From positions 1,798,001-1,862,000 of the forward strand of contig PS015009.1 in the NCBI GenBank assembly GCA_048213135.1: a stretch of 64,000 bases of DNA. The letters run 5' to 3'. Both the position numbers and the translations under genes were made by a program. Below, piece after piece: positions 55,080-62,348 of this stretch. A model generated the notes under the pieces. The model was given only the letters and a program-made list of their open reading frames with translations. It did not search any database and was not told the origin of the DNA. The stretch is from Reclinomonas americana ATCC 50394. Its lineage: Eukaryota; Jakobida; Jakobea; Jakobida. The first letter of the stretch is position 1. Every line of letters begins with the position of its first letter.

Positions 55080-56078
55080 ATGGAAAAGGCAATTGCCGTG
55101 GTTGTTACGTACAACCGCCAGGCACTCCTTTCTGAATGCATTGATGCATTACGCAAACAAACCCGCCGGTTAGATGCGATCCTTGTTGTAAACAATGGCA
55201 GCACAGACAATACCGAGCAGTGGTTACAGCAGCAACCCGACCTGTTCTTCGTTACACAAAAAAATGTGGGATCAAGCGGCGGCTTCAGCACAGCCATCAA
55301 CTGGGCCTACCAGCACGGTTATTCGTGGATATGGTGCATGGACGATGACGGCTATCCCAAAGAAGACGCCCTGGAAAACCTGCTGGCAGCCGATGATGGC
55401 AGTCTCAGGCTCATGAACTGCGCCGTGATCGATAAAGAGAATAAAAAATCGTTTGTGTGGAAAACACAGCATTATACTTCTCTCGACCAGGTAGACTGTA
55501 AGATCATCGAAGGTATCGGCCATCCTTTCAATGGAACGCTGCTTCACCGCAGGATCGTGGAAAGAGTGGGCGTACCCAGGCCCAAATATTTTTTATGGGG
55601 CGATGAAACGGAGTATTATTACCGTATTGTAAAACAGAACAGCATACCGGTTTGCACCGTGGCCGACAGCATTCATTATCATCCTTCCACGGCCTTCTCC
55701 ATTAAACAGGATTGGGATTATACCACTGCGTGGAAAATGTATTATTATGTACGCAACCGTTTCCATGTTCATCGCGTAAAGTTCAATAATAAAGCAGTGG
55801 CCCTGCTCAACTATTGCTGTTTCCTGGTAGCTTTCGCGGGTGTAGTATTGCTGTTCCAGAAAACCAACAAAATGAAAAAGCTGGGCTTCATCATGTGGCC
55901 TGCCGTGGACGCGTTCAGGAATAATTTTGATGCGACGCCACCTACGATCCTGTCAAAACTGAAAACACGATCAACCGCGTCATTGCCCGCGATTATTAAT
56001 AATTATGCGAAGAATATAGGTGCCGCGCTGATCACCCCATTTGTACCACAGCGAAGGGGTACAGCCAATGCGGCTTAA
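55080..56078 (+). CDS. Glycosyltransferase family 2, GlfT-like
   Basis: 332-residue GT-A enzyme. AIAVVVTYNRQALLSECIDA, LVVNNGSTDNTEQWLQQQ, and the metal-binding WCMDDDGYP are followed by FNGTLLHRRIVERVG and FLWGDETEYYYRIVKQN. The last two resemble galactofuranosyltransferase GlfT and rhamnosyltransferase motifs. With glf three kilobases upstream, transfer of galactofuranose is a reasonable inference. A plus-strand hairpin terminator lies 28 bases after its stop. Confidence 0.86.
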   Translation: MEKAIAVVVTYNRQALLSECIDALRKQTRRLDAILVVNNGSTDNTEQWLQQQPDLFFVTQKNVGSSGGFSTAINWAYQHGYSWIWCMDDDGYPKEDALENLLAADDGSLRLMNCAVIDKENKKSFVWKTQHYTSLDQVDCKIIEGIGHPFNGTLLHRRIVERVGVPRPKYFLWGDETEYYYRIVKQNSIPVCTVADSIHYHPSTAFSIKQDWDYTTAWKMYYYVRNRFHVHRVKFNNKAVALLNYCCFLVAFAGVVLLFQKTNKMKKLGFIMWPAVDAFRNNFDATPPTILSKLKTRSTASLPAIINNYAKNIGAALITPFVPQRRGTANAA

Positions 56079-56097
56079 TTAAGCGATATCTCTAAAA

Positions 56098-57441
56098 TCA
56101 TACAGGCAGTCCTGCAGCAGCGGGACTGCTTTTTTGTTGCCGGTACCTGTCCAGGATCAGGAAAAGTGCGATCACGTAAAACGGAACGCAGGGGATTTTG
56201 TACCTTACCAGTGTGCCGAAATTAGGTGTGGTGGCGCCCACAAAAAGAGCGAAGAGCAGCGAAAAGAGGATACAATAAAGTATAGTGGGATCTTTTAATA
56301 TCGACGAGACAAAATTCCGCGGCCCGACCTTGAAAAACACGAACAGCGTAAAGATCATGATCGCCAGACTTTCCAGCGAAGAAAGCAGTGTTGACAGTTT
56401 CCTCGACTCCCAGATAAACGGCCGGTAAAATGTAGCGATGATCGCAGCGGGGGCGACTTTTAATAAACTCACAATCGATCCGTCAAATTCAACGCCCAGT
56501 GAAAAACTCGATTCGCCACCGCCGGTCTTGGTTTCATCGCGGTAACTCGATCGTTGCTTCTTGATCTGGTCGGTAATACCGTCTGCCGCGTAACTGCCCA
56601 GTTCATCCTGGAACTTTTTCATTACCTGCTGCCCGGCAAAAATACTCCCGAAAATAAGTGCGGGCCCCAGCAGCCATTTCAGCGCTTTGCTTTTTACCAG
56701 GTTCACATTCTTCAGTATAAGGAACAGGATAAGGAAAGGGACATAGGAAATGAGGATGTACACTTTCAGTATGGCCAGCAACCAGCCAAAGAAGCCAATG
56801 ATGACCAGGTTCTTCATCAGGTCTTTCTTTTTATAAAAGCCTTCGTAAAAAGCGTAAGTGATCCATCCCATGGAACTGATGCAAAGCGGATCTTTCAAAA
56901 TACCTGAACTCCAGAACACGAAAGTGGGCATATACAGGATGGCGATGGCCAGTTTCTTATGCAGGTGAGGATACAGTTCATAAAAGAAACGGTACAGCCG
57001 CCATACACCCGAAAAAGCGATCATGGAAAAGAACAGGTTGGTGATAAGGTACCGGCCCAGGGTAACAAAAGACAGCATGGCGGTAACACGGGCTACCATA
57101 TAGTTGTTCTCCGCCCTGAAATACCCCTGGTTATAAGGGTTCCTGAGCAGAGTCTGGTCAAAGTCGGGGCCGGGAAGGTAGAGCCACCGCAGGTGATAGC
57201 TGTTTTTGAGGATGAGGTGGTAAATATTCACCCCTTCGGTATAATACAATACGGTGGAGTCGCCAATGGAAATATAGGCATTGAAAAATGTGAACGGGAT
57301 CACCGCGAACACTTTGATCCAGAATGCCTGCTTATGATAGAATTTCAGCAGCGGGTCATCTATCTTCTTTCTCCTGGCACTGAAAAGGAAATAAAAAAAA
57401 GCGACATAAACAGGAAACAGTATAAAGTCGAGTAAACCCAT
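56098..57441 (-). CDS. Polytopic membrane protein, candidate glycan polymerase (paralogue of the 44.7-kb gene)
   Basis: 447 residues with about ten or more membrane helices. Shared with the 44675-46012 protein: LLDFILFPVYVAFFYFLF at the N-terminus, periplasmic YISIGDSTVLYY, ILYMPTFVFWSSGILKDPLC, FIWESRKLSTLLSSLESLAI and the C-terminal TPNFGTLVRYKIPCVPFYVI. Divergence between the two is high outside these blocks, so they are old duplicates or separately acquired. Wzy-type polymerase or GT-C function is inferred from topology, motif style and context. It is alone on the minus strand. Confidence 0.72.
   Translation of the reverse strand: MGLLDFILFPVYVAFFYFLFSARRKKIDDPLLKFYHKQAFWIKVFAVIPFTFFNAYISIGDSTVLYYTEGVNIYHLILKNSYHLRWLYLPGPDFDQTLLRNPYNQGYFRAENNYMVARVTAMLSFVTLGRYLITNLFFSMIAFSGVWRLYRFFYELYPHLHKKLAIAILYMPTFVFWSSGILKDPLCISSMGWITYAFYEGFYKKKDLMKNLVIIGFFGWLLAILKVYILISYVPFLILFLILKNVNLVKSKALKWLLGPALIFGSIFAGQQVMKKFQDELGSYAADGITDQIKKQRSSYRDETKTGGGESSFSLGVEFDGSIVSLLKVAPAAIIATFYRPFIWESRKLSTLLSSLESLAIMIFTLFVFFKVGPRNFVSSILKDPTILYCILFSLLFALFVGATTPNFGTLVRYKIPCVPFYVIALFLILDRYRQQKSSPAAAGLPV
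56106..56135 (+). terminator. Hairpin terminator after the GlfT-like gene
   Basis: GCAGTCC (56106-56112) pairs with GGACTGC (56123-56129), followed by six T. It serves the plus-strand gene ending at 56078 and lies within the 3' coding end of the convergent membrane-protein gene. Confidence 0.72.
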
Positions 57442-57497
57442 TAGCAGACGAATTAGGCTTGGGATGACAGCCGCACCAAATTTATCCCAAAATTGAA

Positions 57498-57528
57498 TTT
57501 GTCTTTCAATAATATGCAGTTATTTTTG
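57498..57528 (+). promoter_or_regulatory. Bacteroidota-type promoter upstream of the GT4 at 57.6 kb
   Basis: TTTG (57498-57501), a 19-base spacer and TATTTTTG (57521-57528) form a full -33/-7 pair, giving a start near 57535 and a leader of about 28 bases to the TTG start codon at 57563. It lies in the divergent gap with the membrane-protein gene. Confidence 0.65.
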
Positions 57529-57562
57529 GCACGATAAATAAAAGTGCTCACAGCGGCCCCCA

Positions 57563-58744
57563 TTGTCTTCATCATCTGCTAATAACAAACTCATTCGTAT
57601 TACTACTGTGCCTATGGCCCTGCGTTACCTGCTGCCCGGCCAGATGCGTTTTATGAAAGAGCAGGGCTTTGATGTGATCATGATCAGCGCCGATGGAAAA
57701 GAACTGAAAGACGTAGTGGAACAGGAGCAATGCCCGCACATCATTGTCCCCATGACACGGAAGATAACACCATGGCAGGACCTGAAGTGTTTGTGGAAAT
57801 TGATAAAGATATTCCGGAAAGAAAAGCCCGGCATCGTACACACACATACACCCAAAGCTGGTCTGCTGGGTATGCTGGCCGCCAGGGTCGCCGGTGTTAA
57901 AGTACGTATACATACCGTGGCCGGGCTGCCCCTGATGGTGGAAACCGGCATGAAGTACCGCCTGCTGAAAGCCATGGAAAAGCTGACCTATGCTGCCGCA
58001 ACACAGGTGTGGCCCAACAGTCCATCATTACTATCTTATATAAAAGAACACAGGCTGGCAAAACCTTCCAAGCTGAATATAATAGCCAAAGGCTCTACCA
58101 ATGGCATCAACCTGCAAAGATTCAGCCCCGCCGCCATTGACGAACAAACGCTGGAAGAAGTAAAGAAAAGCATACAATATGAAGGAGGAAATATCTACCT
58201 GCTTTGTATAGGACGGCTGGTGAAAGATAAAGGCATAGTGGAACTGGTAGATGTATTCGCCCGTCTGCAGCAGACCATACCTTCATTGCGCCTGGTACTG
58301 GTAGGCGAGTATGAGCCCGCCCTGGATCCCCTTCCCGCCGCTACACATAACACAATAGAAAATAACCCGGCCATCATACACATCAACTGGAGCAACCAGG
58401 TGGAATACTTTATGGCCATGGCCGGTTATTTTGTATTTCCTTCGCACAGGGAAGGATTTCCCAATGTACTGCTGCAGTCCGGCGCCATGCAACTGCCTGT
58501 TATCTGCAGTGCTATTACAGGAAATGTTGATATTGTTAAACATGGTGAAACAGGGCTGGTATTTGAAAAAGGGAATCACGAACAACTGGAATCCTGTATC
58601 CGCTATGCGCTGCAGCATGGAGAGGAAGTAAAGCAGATGGCCGGTCGCCTGTATAGCGAGATCAGGGAAAACTATCAACGGGAGCATATCTGGAATGTTA
58701 TACTGAATAACTACCGGTCATTATTAAATGAAAAAAGGAACTGA
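57563..58744 (+). CDS. Glycosyltransferase family 4 (PglA-like), TTG start
   Basis: 393-residue GT-B enzyme. TTG 57563 is the first available start; the conserved strand KLIRITTVPMALRYLLPGQM follows. HTHTPKAGLLGMLAARVAGV is the hallmark of the PglA/WbpX-type N-acetylgalactosaminyl- and fucosyl-transferases, with NIYLLCIGRLVKDKGIVELV and VFPSHREGFPNVLLQSGAM in the donor half. In Campylobacter a related enzyme adds GalNAc to bacillosamine-PP-undecaprenol; the PglD-like gene next door makes that comparison tempting. No PglC or PglE lies beside it. Confidence 0.87.
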   Translation: MSSSSANNKLIRITTVPMALRYLLPGQMRFMKEQGFDVIMISADGKELKDVVEQEQCPHIIVPMTRKITPWQDLKCLWKLIKIFRKEKPGIVHTHTPKAGLLGMLAARVAGVKVRIHTVAGLPLMVETGMKYRLLKAMEKLTYAAATQVWPNSPSLLSYIKEHRLAKPSKLNIIAKGSTNGINLQRFSPAAIDEQTLEEVKKSIQYEGGNIYLLCIGRLVKDKGIVELVDVFARLQQTIPSLRLVLVGEYEPALDPLPAATHNTIENNPAIIHINWSNQVEYFMAMAGYFVFPSHREGFPNVLLQSGAMQLPVICSAITGNVDIVKHGETGLVFEKGNHEQLESCIRYALQHGEEVKQMAGRLYSEIRENYQREHIWNVILNNYRSLLNEKRN

Positions 58745-58745
58745 T

Positions 58746-59351
58746 ATGATCATCATCGGTTACAGCGGGCATTCGTTTGTGGTATGCGGTATTCTGAAAG
58801 CGGCAGGTATTACCGTTTCCGGTTACTGCGACAACGAAGAGAAAAAATACAATCCTTTTGGGCTTACCTATTTTGGTAAGGAATCTTCGGCTGCCGCACT
58901 GGAGCAGATCAAAAAGAACGGCTACTTTATAGCAATAGGCGATAACAGGACCAGGAAAAAAATATCTGACGGGCTGGCTGCGCAACAATATTATCCTTCC
59001 AATGCCGTTCATCCATCGGCAATAATTGACGCATCGGCCATTATTGGTGATAAAGGGGTGATGGTTGCCGCAGGTGCTGTACTGAACCCCCTTTCCCGTG
59101 TGGGCAATGGGGCGATCTGCAATACAGGTTGTATCATTGAACATGAATGCGAAGTGGGCGAATTTGCCCATATTGGTCCGGGCGCTGTGCTTTGCGGAAA
59201 CGTAAAAGTAGGGGAGCAGACCTTTATCGGCGCCGGCGCCATCATCAGACAGGGTGTCAGCATCGGCAGCCATGCCATGGTGGGTGCTGGATCGGTGGTG
59301 GTGAGGGATGTGCCTGACGGGACCACCGTAATGGGCGTGCCGGCCAGGTGA
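58746..59351 (+). CDS. Sugar O/N-acyltransferase of the NeuD/PglD family
   Basis: About 201 residues from ATG 58746, one base after the previous stop; an overlapping in-frame ATG at 58728 is an alternative. Residues 1-60 form the NeuD/PglD Rossmann-like N-terminal domain (MIIIGYSGHSFVVCGILKAA), residues 90-200 a left-handed beta-helix (AIIGDKGVMVAAGAVLNPLS, CEVGEFAHIGPGAVLCGNVK, TFIGAGAIIRQGVSIGSHAM). The catalytic His is in CIIEHECEVG. PglD acetylates the C4 amine of a UDP-amino sugar; NeuD acts on sialic acid. No partner aminotransferase is in the window. Confidence 0.86.
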   Translation: MIIIGYSGHSFVVCGILKAAGITVSGYCDNEEKKYNPFGLTYFGKESSAAALEQIKKNGYFIAIGDNRTRKKISDGLAAQQYYPSNAVHPSAIIDASAIIGDKGVMVAAGAVLNPLSRVGNGAICNTGCIIEHECEVGEFAHIGPGAVLCGNVKVGEQTFIGAGAIIRQGVSIGSHAMVGAGSVVVRDVPDGTTVMGVPAR

Positions 59352-59379
59352 ACCAGCCTTGTTAACTGCACGTTCCCGG

Positions 59380-59411
59380 TTGTTAATTATCCGCTGCCTT
59401 AACTATCTTTG
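59380..59411 (+). promoter_or_regulatory. Bacteroidota-type promoter upstream of the SDR gene
   Basis: TTG (59380-59382), a 21-base spacer and TATCTTTG (59404-59411) form a -33/-7 pair, about 20 bases before the ATG at 59432. Confidence 0.6.
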
Positions 59412-59431
59412 CCACGCAAAAAAAATAACTC

Positions 59432-60403
59432 ATGAAAGTATTGGTTACAGGAGGCGCAGGATATATCGGATCGGTATTGGTGCGCCAGTTGTTAAATAAA
59501 GGATATGATGTAAGGGCGTTCGACTCCCTGAAATTCGGCGGCGACGCTTTGTATGACGTCATGCAGCATCCGAGGTTTGAATTTATGAAAGGGGATGTCC
59601 GTAATGCGGATGAGGTTGCCAAAGCTATTGAAGGCATTGATGCTATCGCCCACCTGGCAGCGATCGTAGGTGACCCTGCCTGCAAAAAGTTCAGTGAAGA
59701 GGCCAATGAGACCAACTGGGACGGCAGTGTAGCCCTGTTTGAAGCAGCCGAGAAAGCCGGTATCAAAAGGTTTGTATTTGCCAGTACCTGCAGTAACTAT
59801 GGTAAAATGCCCGATCCCAACTCTTTCGTGGTAGAAACATCAGAACTTAACCCTGTTTCCCTTTACGCGGAACTGAAAGTGAAGTTTGAAAAATACCTCA
59901 TCGAAGATCGTAAGGACAGTAACATGTGCAGTACGGCGCTCCGTTTCAGCACCGTATATGGGTTTTCCCCCCGCATCCGTTTCGATCTTACCGTAAATGA
60001 ATTTACCCGCAACGCTGCCGTTCACGGTGAACAGGAAATATGGGGCCCGCAGTTCTGGCGTCCTTATTGCCATGTAGATGACCTGGCCCGCGCTGTGGTA
60101 CTGGTTATTGAAAGCGATGAAGCTAAAGTGAGGGCCAATGTATTCAATGTAGGCAGCACTGAGGAGAACTATAACAAAGGAATGATCATTGAGGAAGTAT
60201 GCAAAGTGGTGCCCAATGTGAAAGTGAATTATGTAGACAGCAGCGAAGACCCCCGCGATTACCGTGTTAATTTCGATAAGATCAAAAACGAACTGGGTTT
60301 CACCATCACCAAAACCGTTCCCGATGGCGTTAAAGAGATTTACACCCTGCTTCGCACCGGTATCGTAACCGATCCTTTTGCACAGAAGTTCAGGAATATA
60401 TAA
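59432..60403 (+). CDS. NAD-dependent epimerase/dehydratase (extended SDR)
   Basis: 323 residues. The nucleotide-binding VLVTGGAGYIGSVLVRQLL is followed by IDAIAHLAAIVGDPACKKF, the Ser region FVFASTCSNYGKMP, the catalytic Y-x3-K in SLYAELKVKFEKYL, and LRFSTVYGFSPRIRFDLTVN. The AIVGDPAC and STCSxYG wording belongs to an SDR group frequent at the ends of glycan clusters, whose substrate is usually an NDP-hexose. The exact reaction cannot be told. It has its own promoter and a terminator, so it is a single-gene unit closing the glycan locus. Confidence 0.86.
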   Translation: MKVLVTGGAGYIGSVLVRQLLNKGYDVRAFDSLKFGGDALYDVMQHPRFEFMKGDVRNADEVAKAIEGIDAIAHLAAIVGDPACKKFSEEANETNWDGSVALFEAAEKAGIKRFVFASTCSNYGKMPDPNSFVVETSELNPVSLYAELKVKFEKYLIEDRKDSNMCSTALRFSTVYGFSPRIRFDLTVNEFTRNAAVHGEQEIWGPQFWRPYCHVDDLARAVVLVIESDEAKVRANVFNVGSTEENYNKGMIIEEVCKVVPNVKVNYVDSSEDPRDYRVNFDKIKNELGFTITKTVPDGVKEIYTLLRTGIVTDPFAQKFRNI

Positions 60404-60424
60404 CTGTATTTTACAATCGAATTG

Positions 60425-60454
60425 AACAGGCCCCCAGGGGCCTGTTTTTGTTTT
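60425..60454 (+). terminator. Intrinsic terminator after the SDR gene
   Basis: AACAGGCCCC (60425-60434) and GGGGCCTGTT (60437-60446) form a strong GC-rich hairpin followed by TTTGTTTT. It separates the glycan locus from the kdp region. Confidence 0.85.
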
Positions 60455-60543
60455 ATGAAGACCATGGATACCCGGAGGTGAATGGCTCCTGTGATAAAAT
60501 GAGAGAATCGTTATTACCTTTACGAAAAATTTCACAATAACGT

Positions 60544-61884
60544 TTGGATAAAATACTGATCATAGACGATGAAGAAAAGCTGCGTAACCTGCTGGCCCGG
60601 ATCATCCGGCTTGAGGGATTTGATGTACAGGAGGCTGGTACAGCTAAAGCGGGCCTGAAATGCCTGGAGCAAGGCGATATTAATGTGGTAATCTGTGATG
60701 TGAAGCTGCCCGACGCCAATGGTGTGGACATGGTAAAAAAGGTTAAAGAACAGCATCCTGAAACAGAGATCATCCTCCTTACCGCTTATGGAAATATCCC
60801 CGATGGGGTACAGGCCATAAAGTATGGAGCATTCGATTATATAACAAAGGGAAATGATAATGATAAGATCATCCCGCTGATCAACCGGGCTACCGAAAGG
60901 GCGGCCCTTCAGAAAAAGATCAGGCAGCTGGAATCGAGAGTGGGAAAGAAGTATGACTTTGACAGCATCCTCGGTCACTCACCGGTTATACAGGCGGCAA
61001 TTACACTTGCGAAAAAAGTAGCGCCGCAAGATACAACGGTATTATTGCTTGGAGAGACCGGTACAGGAAAAGAGGTATTTGCCCAGGCGATCCATAACAG
61101 CAGCAAAAGAACCGATCAGAACTTCATAGCGCTCAACTGCAGTGCGTTTGGCAGGGAGTTGCTGGAAAGTGAGTTATTCGGACACAAGGCGGGTGCTTTC
61201 ACCGGTGCTATAAAAGAAAAGAAGGGATTGATTGAAGAAGCGGATAAAGGAACTCTTTTCCTGGATGAGATAGGGGAAATGCCGGTAGACCTGCAAAGTA
61301 AATTGTTACGGGTGCTGGAAACAGGGGAGTTTATTAAAGTTGGCGATACAAGGGCGGCTAAAGTGAACGTAAGGATCATTGCGGCAACTAACCGCGACCT
61401 GCAACAGGAAGTAAACGATGGCAAATTCAGGGAAGATCTTTTTTACCGGCTTAATGTATTTACGGTTACGCTGCCGGCCTTGAGAGAAAGAAGAAAGGAC
61501 ATTCAGGAACTGGCCGGACACTTTCTGAATATATTCGCCCGGAAATCCAATAAAAGGATTACTGGAACCAGCCCGGAGTTTATGGATCAACTGGTCCGGC
61601 ATGAATGGAAAGGAAACATTAGGGAGTTGAAAAATACTATAGAAAGGGCGGTCATCCTGGCAGATAAAAATGAACTTGATCTGGATGACCTGCCCTCCGA
61701 CTGGCAGCGACTGGAAAGTACGGCAGGCTCACTATCAGCTTTTGATCTTTCCAGTATGGAAAAACTGCATATCCAGCGTGTATTGAACCATACCAGGGGG
61801 AATAAAACAGAAGCCGCCCGGTTGCTGAACATTGGCCTTACTACCTTGTACCGGAAAATTGAGGAGTACCATATTTCCACTTAA
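60544..61884 (+). CDS. Sigma-54-dependent response regulator (NtrC family)
   Basis: 446 residues, TTG start. Receiver domain: acidic D8/D9, phosphorylatable D52 in VVICDVKLPD, T80 and K102. AAA+ domain: Walker A LGETGTGKEVFAQAIH, the sigma-54-contacting GAFTGA loop in HKAGAFTGAIKEK, and Walker B GTLFLDEIGEMP. The C-terminal Fis-type helix-turn-helix is RGNKTEAARLLNIGLTTLYRKI. It activates sigma-54 promoters when phosphorylated by a histidine kinase, which is not in this window. A near-consensus sigma-54 promoter lies directly downstream before kdp genes, so these are a likely target. Confidence 0.95.
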   Translation: MDKILIIDDEEKLRNLLARIIRLEGFDVQEAGTAKAGLKCLEQGDINVVICDVKLPDANGVDMVKKVKEQHPETEIILLTAYGNIPDGVQAIKYGAFDYITKGNDNDKIIPLINRATERAALQKKIRQLESRVGKKYDFDSILGHSPVIQAAITLAKKVAPQDTTVLLLGETGTGKEVFAQAIHNSSKRTDQNFIALNCSAFGRELLESELFGHKAGAFTGAIKEKKGLIEEADKGTLFLDEIGEMPVDLQSKLLRVLETGEFIKVGDTRAAKVNVRIIAATNRDLQQEVNDGKFREDLFYRLNVFTVTLPALRERRKDIQELAGHFLNIFARKSNKRITGTSPEFMDQLVRHEWKGNIRELKNTIERAVILADKNELDLDDLPSDWQRLESTAGSLSAFDLSSMEKLHIQRVLNHTRGNKTEAARLLNIGLTTLYRKIEEYHIST

Positions 61885-61910
61885 AAATATTTCCTGGCCA
61901 TACCATTTTG

Positions 61911-61947
61911 ATAAATACCCTTCCATTTTGGAAGGGTATTTATTTTT
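61911..61947 (+). terminator. Intrinsic terminator after the sigma-54 regulator
   Basis: A 15-base perfect stem (61911-61925 with 61929-61943, core ACCCTTCCA / TGGAAGGGT) with a three-base loop, followed by TTTT. It ends the regulator transcript so that the kdp operon must have its own promoter. Confidence 0.85.
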
Positions 61948-62035
61948 AATGACCGGCTGCTGAAAAAAAAATTTGTCTTGTAAAGGCTTGTCTCTGCTGA
62001 ATCCTGCTTTTATGCCGCGTAGCCTGGCATTTGCA

Positions 62036-62049
62036 GGCACCCAGTTTGC
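62036..62049 (+). promoter_or_regulatory. Sigma-54 promoter for the kdp operon
   Basis: GGCAC (62036-62040), five bases, then TTGC (62046-62049). Compared with TGGCAC-N5-TTGC only the first T differs; the -24 GG and -12 GC are ten bases apart as required. The predicted start is near 62061. It lies between the sigma-54 regulator's terminator and the first small ORF. Confidence 0.75.
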
Positions 62050-62065
62050 CTGTCACATGAAAAAC

Positions 62066-62188
62066 ATGGACGATCATCTTTCACAAAAGCGGGAACGCTT
62101 TCAATCTGCTTACCTGGTGCATGGACTATTCCTTTTTATTGTCCTTGCCGGAATAGCTTTTCGCGTAATCAATCATTATTTATGCTGA
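62066..62188 (+). CDS. Small single-span membrane protein, possible
   Basis: From ATG 62066, 40 residues (MDDHLSQKRERFQSAYLVHG, then LFLFIVLAGIAFRVINHYLC): a charged N-terminus and one hydrophobic helix. An ATG three codons earlier (62057) would lie before the predicted sigma-54 start. The 3' end overlaps the next small ORF by seven bases. I do not recognise a family. It could be a real Kdp accessory peptide or only a leader; the coupling and helix favour translation. Confidence 0.45.
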   Translation: MDDHLSQKRERFQSAYLVHGLFLFIVLAGIAFRVINHYLC

Positions 62189-62265
62189 CACTTATCCTTA
62201 TTGTGGCCGGCATCGCCGGGTTTGTACTTTTTTTAAAATCCATCGACTGGTTCGATAAAATTTAA
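62182..62265 (+). CDS. Small membrane protein upstream of kdpF (27 residues)
   Basis: MLTLILIVAGIAGFVLFLKS then IDWFDKI: one hydrophobic helix followed by an aromatic/charged tail. It begins inside the end of the preceding small ORF (7-base overlap) and ends three bases before kdpF. Such tiny ORFs next to kdpF occur in Bacteroidota kdp operons as I recall them, but I cannot name one. Its size and tail resemble KdpF, so a second KdpF-like stabilising subunit is one option. Confidence 0.6.
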   Translation: MLTLILIVAGIAGFVLFLKSIDWFDKI

Positions 62266-62268
62266 GTT

Positions 62269-62346
62269 ATGACCATCATTTTCATCATTGCCATCCTGGT
62301 GTTTCTCTACATCTGCTATGTGCTTGTCAAACCAGAAAAGTTTTAA
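62269..62346 (+). CDS. kdpF: K+-transporting ATPase subunit F
   Basis: 25 residues, MTIIFIIAILVFLYICYVLV then KPEKF: one transmembrane helix and the C-terminal P-E-K-F that is the hallmark of KdpF, a small lipid-like stabiliser of the KdpABC complex. It precedes kdpA by two bases. Length matches the family (about 25-30 residues). Confidence 0.88.
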   Translation: MTIIFIIAILVFLYICYVLVKPEKF

Positions 62347-62348
62347 TT

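Noticed and set aside
62024-62035. Alternative sigma-54-like word CTGGCATTTGC
   Set aside because: Its GG and GC are only five bases apart, while sigma-54 needs ten; the overlapping GGCAC-N5-TTGC fits.
61973-62188. 71-residue frame ahead of kdp
   Set aside because: Its first 28 codons precede the predicted promoter start and look unconserved; the shorter frame from 62066 is kept instead.
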